Shown here: piece by piece, positions 22,402-26,677 of the stretch
How the letters are laid out: each line of letters starts with the position of its first letter
How positions within the stretch are numbered: the stretch's first letter is position 1
Origin: an uncultured Collinsella sp.
GTDB taxonomy: Bacteria > Actinomycetota > Coriobacteriia > Coriobacteriales > Coriobacteriaceae
Length of the DNA stretch: 26,677 nucleotides
Assembly (NCBI GenBank): GCA_900544645.1
Contig: UQWG01000025.1
Span: forward strand, 1 to 26,677
Direction of reading: 5' to 3'
Notes under the pieces: model-generated
The model's input: only the letters and a program-made list of their open reading frames with translations
What the model was told of the DNA's origin: nothing
Databases searched by the model: none
Translations under genes and position numbers: made by a program

Positions 22402-22451
22402 CTACATGGCTCTGCACACGGTGGGGAATGTGTAAAACTAGCGGTTGAAAA

Positions 22452-22465
22452 ATCGCTTTAGCGAT
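22452..22465 (+). promoter_or_regulatory. ATCGCT-TT-AGCGAT dyad before argH
   Basis: A perfect 6-bp inverted repeat with a 2-bp centre lies 55 bp before the argH start, the position of an operator. Its CGCTTTAGC core recurs at 25469-25477 before the cysteine-desulfidase-like gene. The binding protein is unknown. Confidence 0.4.
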
Positions 22466-22519
22466 ATGGCGCATTGCTTTGGGCGCTTGTTTTGGAATTT
22501 GGAGAAAGGGGACGGTTCC

Positions 22520-23950
22520 ATGGCTCTTTGGGGCGGTCGTTTTGAGGCAGGCGTGGCCGAGGTCACGCAGGAGTTTGGCGCGTCGCTGCCGGTCGACAAG
22601 CATCTCTATAAGCAGGATATCGCCGGCTCTAAGGCGCATGCCAAGATGTTGGCGGCCCAGGGCATCATCAGTGCCGAGGACGAGCAGGCGATTGCCAAGG
22701 GCCTGACCGGAATCGAACAGGATATCGATGCCGGCAACTTCACCTTCGATATCAACGATGAGGACATTCATATGTCCATCGAGAGCGAGCTGACGCGTCG
22801 CATCGGCGAGGCTGGCAAGCGCTTGCATACCGGACGTTCGCGCAACGACCAGGTGGCGACCGACACGCGCCTGGGCGTCAAGGCGCTGGCCAAGGAGCTC
22901 ATGGAGGCCAATCTAGAGCTGCGCCATGTGCTGGTGGATGCGGCTAAGAAGTACGACAAGGTGATTTTGCCGGGCTACACGCACATGCAGCACGCTCAGC
23001 CCGTGCTTCTGTCGCATCATCTGCTGGCGTATTCCTGGATGTTCGCGCGCGACTTTACACGCCTGAAGGCCGCCTTTGATGCCGCCGACAGCTGCCCGCT
23101 GGGTGCTGCCGCGCTTGCCGGTACGAGCTATCCGCTCGATCGTCAGATGACGGCTGCCGAACTTGGCTTTGCGGGCGTGATTCCCAACTCGCTCGATGCG
23201 GTTTCCGACCGTGATTTCCTGCTCGATCTGCATTACGCCGGATCCGTCATGGCGATGCACCTGTCGCGTCTTTCCGAGGAGATCGTGCTGTGGTCGAGCT
23301 CCGAATTTGGCTTTATCACGCTTTCAGACTCCTACTCCACCGGCTCGTCTATCATGCCGCAGAAGAAGAACCCCGACTTTGCCGAGCTTATCCGCGGCAA
23401 GAGCGGTCGCGTGTACGGCAACCTGGTGCAGCTGCTGGTAACCATGAAGGGCTTGCCGCTTGCTTATAACAAGGACTTGCAGGAGGACAAGGAGAGCGCG
23501 CTCGATACCGCCCATACGCTCATGCAGTGTCTGTCGGTTATGGCCGGTATGATTTCGACTTGGACTGTCAACGAGGATGCCATGGCGCGCGAGTGCGGCG
23601 TGGGGCACCTTGCTGCCACCGATGTTGCCGATTACCTGGCTAAGCGTGGTCTGCCGTTCCGCGAGGCACATGCCGTGGTGGGCCATCTGGTCCTGATGTG
23701 TGAGAAGCGCGGCTGCAATCTTGAGGACCTGCCGTTTGAGGTGTTCCAGGAGGCAAGCCCGCTCTTTGAGCACGACATTACCGAGGCGCTCGACATCCCG
23801 TCGATTGTCGCTGCACGCACGACCGAGGGCGGTACCGCCCCTGCCGCCGTTGCCGTGCAGCTGCAGCGTGCCGTGGCACAGCTCGTGGCCGACGAAGGCG
23901 TGTTTGGATCGCTGACCAAGGTCGTCGAGATGGGCCACGGGGCAAAGTAG
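22520..23950 (+). CDS. argH: Argininosuccinate lyase
   Basis: A 476-residue enzyme of the fumarase/aspartase superfamily that splits argininosuccinate into arginine and fumarate, the last step of arginine synthesis; active as a tetramer. Seen are MALWGGRFEAG at the N-terminus, DEDIHMSIESEL, TGRSRNDQVATDTRL, PGYTHMQHAQPVLLSHHLL, and the superfamily signature GSSIMPQKKNPDFAELIRG whose serine is the catalytic residue. The length is typical. The ATG at 22520 has AGAAAGGGG upstream; an in-frame TTG 25 codons earlier is less likely. It follows argG by 528 bp including a terminator and a small ORF, so the two arg genes may be separately controlled. Confidence 0.97.
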   Translation: MALWGGRFEAGVAEVTQEFGASLPVDKHLYKQDIAGSKAHAKMLAAQGIISAEDEQAIAKGLTGIEQDIDAGNFTFDINDEDIHMSIESELTRRIGEAGKRLHTGRSRNDQVATDTRLGVKALAKELMEANLELRHVLVDAAKKYDKVILPGYTHMQHAQPVLLSHHLLAYSWMFARDFTRLKAAFDAADSCPLGAAALAGTSYPLDRQMTAAELGFAGVIPNSLDAVSDRDFLLDLHYAGSVMAMHLSRLSEEIVLWSSSEFGFITLSDSYSTGSSIMPQKKNPDFAELIRGKSGRVYGNLVQLLVTMKGLPLAYNKDLQEDKESALDTAHTLMQCLSVMAGMISTWTVNEDAMARECGVGHLAATDVADYLAKRGLPFREAHAVVGHLVLMCEKRGCNLEDLPFEVFQEASPLFEHDITEALDIPSIVAARTTEGGTAPAAVAVQLQRAVAQLVADEGVFGSLTKVVEMGHGAK

Positions 23951-24001
23951 GGATTTGACTGAAGCGGCTTTGGCCATTTATCGATAAATCGTTTTTGCTT
24001 T

Positions 24002-24035
24002 TACGGGTATCTGCTGATGCGGACGCCCGTATTTT
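24002..24035 (+). terminator. Probable argH terminator
   Basis: TACGGG and CCCGTA (24002-24007 and 24026-24031) form a 6-bp stem with an 18-base loop, followed by four T residues. The A/T palindrome with CGTTTTT just before it (23976-23996) may add to termination. Confidence 0.5.
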
Positions 24036-24201
24036 GTTGCTATGGGGGAGGGGCTTGTCGAGAACTTCTGTAGGACCTTTGGGCAGGTTGTGAAGGGGGT
24101 ACGTTCGCGGGCGGCAACCGACCGCCTGCTCTGTTCGCTGCGGTTGATGGGCGGTCGGATGGTACTCTAATCGGGCTTCGAAACAGAAGTGACACATATG
24201 G

Positions 24202-24233
24202 AACGCTTCAATAAATTGCAACGTTTCAATAAA
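24202..24233 (+). promoter_or_regulatory. Paired operator-like repeats upstream of ndk
   Basis: AACGCTTCAATAAA (24202-24215) and AACGTTTCAATAAA (24220-24233) are direct repeats with one difference, 18 bp apart. The overlapping ATTGCAACGTTTCAAT is a near-palindrome with a central CG, the pattern of LacI-family operators. They end 10 bp before the ndk -35 region, so they could regulate that promoter. Confidence 0.4.
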
Positions 24234-24243
24234 CAGCTTTTTG

Positions 24244-24272
24244 TTTAACTGCAGCTAAAACTCTGTTACGAT
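24244..24272 (+). promoter_or_regulatory. ndk promoter candidate with extended -10
   Basis: TTTAAC (24244-24249), a 17-bp spacer and TACGAT (24267-24272) preceded by TGT give a TG-N extended -10 promoter about 65 bp before the ndk start. The -10 hexamer is the same as in the PiT and aminopeptidase promoters. Confidence 0.5.
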
Positions 24273-24336
24273 GCAGTCCAGGCGGGTGCCGGAATGGGAC
24301 TTGGGCACGCGCGAACCTACTTGAAAGGCTACTTTT

Positions 24337-24741
24337 ATGGCTATCGAGAAGACCTTCATCATGATTAAGCCCGACGCCGTGCGCAATCGCAAAATCGGCG
24401 AGATTGTTGCTCGCATTGAGCGCAGCGGTCTTGTCATCGAGCGCATGGAGATGACCACGCTCGAGCGCGCTACCGTCGAGGAGCACTACGCCCATCTGGC
24501 CGACAAGCCCTTCTTTGGCGGTCTCTGCGACTTTATGACGAGCGGTCCGGTCGTCAAGATGGTCGTTTCCGGTCTCTCCGCTGTTGCTAAGATGCGCACC
24601 CTCATGGGCGCTACCAACCCGCTTGAGGCTGCTCCTGGTACCATCCGCGGCGACTTTGCCGTCGATGTCAACGCCAACGTGATCCACGGCTCCGACTGCC
24701 TGGAGAACGCCAAGATCGAGATCAAGCGCTTCTTTGGCTAA
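24337..24741 (+). CDS. ndk: Nucleoside diphosphate kinase
   Basis: A 134-residue cytoplasmic enzyme that balances nucleoside triphosphates by moving the gamma phosphate through a phosphohistidine. The catalytic histidine is H117 in NVIHGSD; K11 in MIKPDAV, the RMEMTTL strand, the helix HYAHLADKPFF (Kpn loop region follows) and GATNPLEAAPGTIRGDFA are all canonical. The length is typical, with all active-site residues present. GAAAGG lies 8 bases before the ATG. It is a single-gene unit with its own promoter and a very strong terminator. Confidence 0.97.
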   Translation: MAIEKTFIMIKPDAVRNRKIGEIVARIERSGLVIERMEMTTLERATVEEHYAHLADKPFFGGLCDFMTSGPVVKMVVSGLSAVAKMRTLMGATNPLEAAPGTIRGDFAVDVNANVIHGSDCLENAKIEIKRFFG

Positions 24742-24779
24742 ACCAGCTTTGACTCCTTAAAGCTGTTAGCGTGTGGCTT

Positions 24780-24814
24780 GGGCGCCGCGGAACTCCATCC
24801 GCGGCGCCCTTTTA
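24780..24814 (+). terminator. Strong intrinsic terminator of ndk
   Basis: GGGCGCCGCGGA and TCCGCGGCGCCC form a perfect 12-bp stem with a 6-base loop, followed by TTTTATT. A smaller CAGCTTT/AAAGCTG hairpin precedes it just after the stop codon. Confidence 0.92.
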
Positions 24815-24827
24815 TTCCAAAATCTAT

Positions 24828-24868
24828 GAAGGGGCCCGCTCGGACATGTGTTCCGAGCGGGCCCCTTC
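24828..24868. terminator. 17-bp hairpin between ndk and rpiB, probable rpiB terminator
   Basis: GAAGGGGCCCGCTCGGA and its exact reverse complement enclose a 7-base loop. On the minus strand it follows the rpiB stop by 24 bp; the U-tract is limited. The GAAGGGG...CCCCTTC edge is shared with the hairpin after polA. Confidence 0.65.
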
Positions 24869-24892
24869 TGTTAGCTTGTGGCACTGAATAGT

Positions 24893-25360
24893 TTAGGCTT
24901 CGTCGACGACCTTGAGGCCGCGTGTGTGGTCGATCTCGTTGAGGAGGTTAACGCGACGCTCGTGACGACCGCCCTCAAACTCGGCGTCGAGCCACTCGTC
25001 GACAATCATCTTGGCGAGCTCGGAGCCCACGACGCGGGCGCCAAAGGCGAGCACGTTGGTATTGTTGTGCATGCGGGAGAGCTTGGCGCTGAAGGGCTCG
25101 GAGCACACGACGGCGCGTACGCCCTCGACCTTGTTGGCAGCCAGACTAATCCCGACACCGGTGCCACAGATGAGGATGCCCAGGTCGACGTCGCCGTTGG
25201 CAACGGCCTTACCCACCTTGTAGCCGGCGATGGGGTAGTCAAAGCTCTCGGAGGTGTCGGTGCCAAAGTTCACGACCTCGCAGCCGCGCTCCTTCAGGTG
25301 CTCGGAAATGATGTTCTTGAGCTCGACGGCGGCGTGGTCGTTACCGATACCGATCTTCAT
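24893..25360 (-). CDS. rpiB: Ribose-5-phosphate isomerase B (RpiB/LacAB family)
   Basis: A 155-residue isomerase that interconverts ribose 5-phosphate and ribulose 5-phosphate in the pentose phosphate pathway. Family features: GIGNDHAAVELKNII at the N-terminus (D8, H9), CGTGVGISLAANK with the catalytic-base cysteine C65, CSEPFSAKLSRMHNNTNVLAFGARVVG with H98 and the phosphate loop, and RH at 132-133 contacting phosphate. The C65 and G-T-G pattern fit RpiB and not the RpiA fold; LacA/LacB cannot be excluded but they usually occur as a pair within lac operons. GAGAGGA lies about 7 bases before the ATG; the frame is open upstream but without homology. Divergent from the next gene. Confidence 0.94.
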   Translation of the reverse strand: MKIGIGNDHAAVELKNIISEHLKERGCEVVNFGTDTSESFDYPIAGYKVGKAVANGDVDLGILICGTGVGISLAANKVEGVRAVVCSEPFSAKLSRMHNNTNVLAFGARVVGSELAKMIVDEWLDAEFEGGRHERRVNLLNEIDHTRGLKVVDEA

Positions 25361-25442
25361 GGATGGTTCCTCTCTGGTCTGTGCGGCGCAAATGCTAAAG
25401 GTGTTTACCGCGTTCGACTGCATGATAGCGCGACTTTTGCGT

Positions 25443-25458
25443 AAACGCTCGAGCGTTT
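25443..25458. promoter_or_regulatory. 16-bp perfect palindrome between rpiB and the UPF0597 gene
   Basis: AAACGCTCGAGCGTTT is a perfect 16-bp palindrome with a central CG, followed at 25466 by the related half AAACGCTTTAGC. It lies in a divergent intergenic region, the usual place for an operator. Its 3' side runs into extra T residues, so a small terminator is the alternative reading. Confidence 0.45.
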
Positions 25459-25631
25459 TTTGGTCAAACGCTTTAGCAGGCAACAAGACTGGCTTTTCGT
25501 GAATGAATGTCGTCAGTTTGCGCTTGAGCGCCGTCTGCCGGAACCATGGTTGCGGTTTTTGATGCATTGTTATCAAATAAAGGAGCTAACTATTTTGAGA
25601 GCCCAGCCCGTTATGCAAGCAGGAGATACCT

Positions 25632-26677
25632 ATGCCTACCGATTCCATCCGTGATGCCGCGTTTTGCGATGTTTTGAACCGCGAACTTGTCTGTGCACTC
25701 GGCTGCACCGAGCCCATTGCCGTTGCCTATGCAGCGGCGCTGGCGAGTCAGACGCTCGGTTGCGAACCCGATCATATGGATGTTGCCTGCTCGGGCAATA
25801 TCATCAAGAACGTTAAGAGCGTGACCGTGCCCAACTCGGGCGGTATGCACGGTATTGAGGCCGCGGCCGTGCTGGGTGCCGTGGGCGGCGATGCCAAGAG
25901 CGCGCTCGAGGTGCTCGAGAGCGTTAACGATGAAGACCGCGCTCGCGTGGCCGAGCTCCTCGCCGACGCCGGCTACTGCGATGTGTCGCTTGTCGAGGGT
26001 GTGCCCAACCTCTACATCAAGGTGACTGCGACGGCCGGGGGCCATACCGCGGTCGTCGAGATTACCGATCACCACACTAATGTCACGTGCCATACGCTCG
26101 ATGGTATTCCGGTATGCGGCAAGTCGGCGGGGGAGTGTGCCGCCTGCGCCGAGCGCGTGGTGGCCGAGCGTGCGGCAGATAACGCCGATACCCCTATGAG
26201 CATTGAGTCCATCATCGACTTTATCGAGGACGGTGACATTGAGGACGCCCGCGCTGCCGTTGAGCGTCAGATTGAGCTGAATGGCGCAATCAGTGCCGAG
26301 GGCCTTGCGCACGCTTGGGGCGCCGAGGTGGGTCGTACGCTGTTGGGTGCTCGTGCCGATGACGTCGCCTGCCGTGCCCGTGCCCGTGCGGCCGCCGGAT
26401 CCGACGCCCGCATGAACGGCTGCGCGCTGCCAGTCGCCATTGTGTGCGGCTCGGGCAATCAGGGCATTACCTGCGCATTGCCCGTCATGGAGTATGCCGA
26501 GTACCTGCGTTGCGACCACGAGCGTCTGGTGCGCGCCGTGATGCTGTCCGATCTTATCGCCGTGCATATCAAGAGCTATATTGGTGCGCTCTCGGCGTTT
26601 TGCGGTGCTATTTGCGCCGCGTGCGGCGCCGGCGCCGCGATTACCTGGCTGTGCGGTGGCACGCGCGAGCAGATTGG
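25632..26677 (+). CDS. L-cysteine desulfidase-like / UPF0597 family protein (3' truncated by window)
   Basis: The first 348 codons of a gene that runs off the right edge; the family is usually about 400-440 residues. It matches the YhaM/CyuA (UPF0597) family, related to the alpha part of iron-sulfur L-serine dehydratase, which breaks cysteine into pyruvate, ammonia and sulfide. Seen are GCTEPIAVAYAAA (C25, family-conserved), CSGNIIKNVKSVTVPNSGG, AHAWGAEVG, VCGSGNQGITC (C281) and HIKSYIGALSAFCGAICAAC (C324, C328, C331). The C281/C324/C331 spacing fits the three cysteine ligands of a [4Fe-4S] cluster in this family. AGGAG lies 6 bases before the ATG. It is divergent from rpiB with the palindrome 25443-25458 between them. 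Confidence 0.88.
   Translation, partial: MPTDSIRDAAFCDVLNRELVCALGCTEPIAVAYAAALASQTLGCEPDHMDVACSGNIIKNVKSVTVPNSGGMHGIEAAAVLGAVGGDAKSALEVLESVNDEDRARVAELLADAGYCDVSLVEGVPNLYIKVTATAGGHTAVVEITDHHTNVTCHTLDGIPVCGKSAGECAACAERVVAERAADNADTPMSIESIIDFIEDGDIEDARAAVERQIELNGAISAEGLAHAWGAEVGRTLLGARADDVACRARARAAAGSDARMNGCALPVAIVCGSGNQGITCALPVMEYAEYLRCDHERLVRAVMLSDLIAVHIKSYIGALSAFCGAICAACGAGAAITWLCGGTREQI

Larger units (their letters stand above)
23951..24336 (+). other. 386-bp spacer between argH and ndk with several dyads
   Basis: No convincing gene. In order it holds a TTGACT -35-like hexamer (23955-23960), the palindrome ATTTATCGATAAAT followed by CGTTTTT (23976-23996), a TACGGG/CCCGTA hairpin with TTTT (24002-24035), a GC-rich stretch with a 9-bp CCGACCGCC/GGCGGTCGG stem (24118-24158), a direct repeat AACGYTTCAATAAA (24202 and 24220), and the ndk promoter. 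A structured RNA in 24040-24170 is possible but not recognised. Confidence 0.6.

Noticed and set aside
24085..24115. Weak resemblance of GGGGGTACGTTCGCGGG to the T-box consensus
   Set aside because: The match needs inserted bases, no specifier loop or stem I is seen, and ndk is not a T-box-type target.
24042..24170. 42-codon ORF between argH and ndk
   Set aside because: No ribosome site before its ATG, unusual residues, and it overlaps a 9-bp stem that explains the composition better.

Overview
The window reads as a stretch of chromosome from a high-GC Gram-positive gut anaerobe of the Coriobacteriia, most likely Collinsella. This is inferred from C/G-ending codon use, the actinobacterial sepF-yggT-divIVA cluster, a polymerase I without proofreading residues, a class I argGH pair and small fermenter-type enzymes. 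No rRNA, tRNA, CRISPR array, transposase or phage gene was seen; essentially everything is ordinary core chromosome.

Layout. (1) 1-2002: the 3' end of the high-affinity phosphate operon, pstA (partial), pstB, phoU. (2) 2122-4681: a PLP-homeostasis gene (yggS type) followed by the septum/pole cluster sepF, yggT, divIVA, closed by a strong terminator. (3) 4848-7398, minus strand: a nitroreductase, a DUF47 PhoU-like protein and a PiT phosphate permease, so a second phosphate system lies close to pst. (4) 7649-10776, plus strand: a small uncharacterised protein, a Bax-inhibitor-1 family membrane protein, a TIGR02452/PARG-like macrodomain protein and an SGNH hydrolase. (5) 10837-13184, minus strand: thiD and thiC, with a TPP riboswitch in front of thiC. 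(6) 13356-16202: a single-pass membrane protein (plus), then yaaA and an M18 aminopeptidase (minus). (7) 16369-20210: polA (plus) converging on a Cof-type HAD phosphatase (minus). (8) 20211-23950: a structured argG leader, argG, a 56-codon small ORF, and argH. (9) 24337-26677: ndk, rpiB (minus) and the first 348 codons of a cysteine-desulfidase-like (UPF0597) gene.

The most interesting item is the region before argG. A 24-residue ORF with an excellent ribosome site ends in a run of arginines (six in the last ten residues, four of them the locally rare CGA codon). It is followed by alternative short helices and a T-tailed hairpin. This is the layout expected of ribosome-mediated arginine attenuation of argG.

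Other noteworthy items are two very long non-terminator inverted repeats sharing a GGCCGGCC core (5554-5637 and 19250-19375), both next to strongly A/C-skewed DNA. yggT lacks any ATG/GTG/TTG start. The macrodomain protein has QEA in place of the PARG QEE. A repeated extended -10 element (TG-N-TACGAT) occurs in front of several genes. All functional statements are from reading the sequence; no database search was run.
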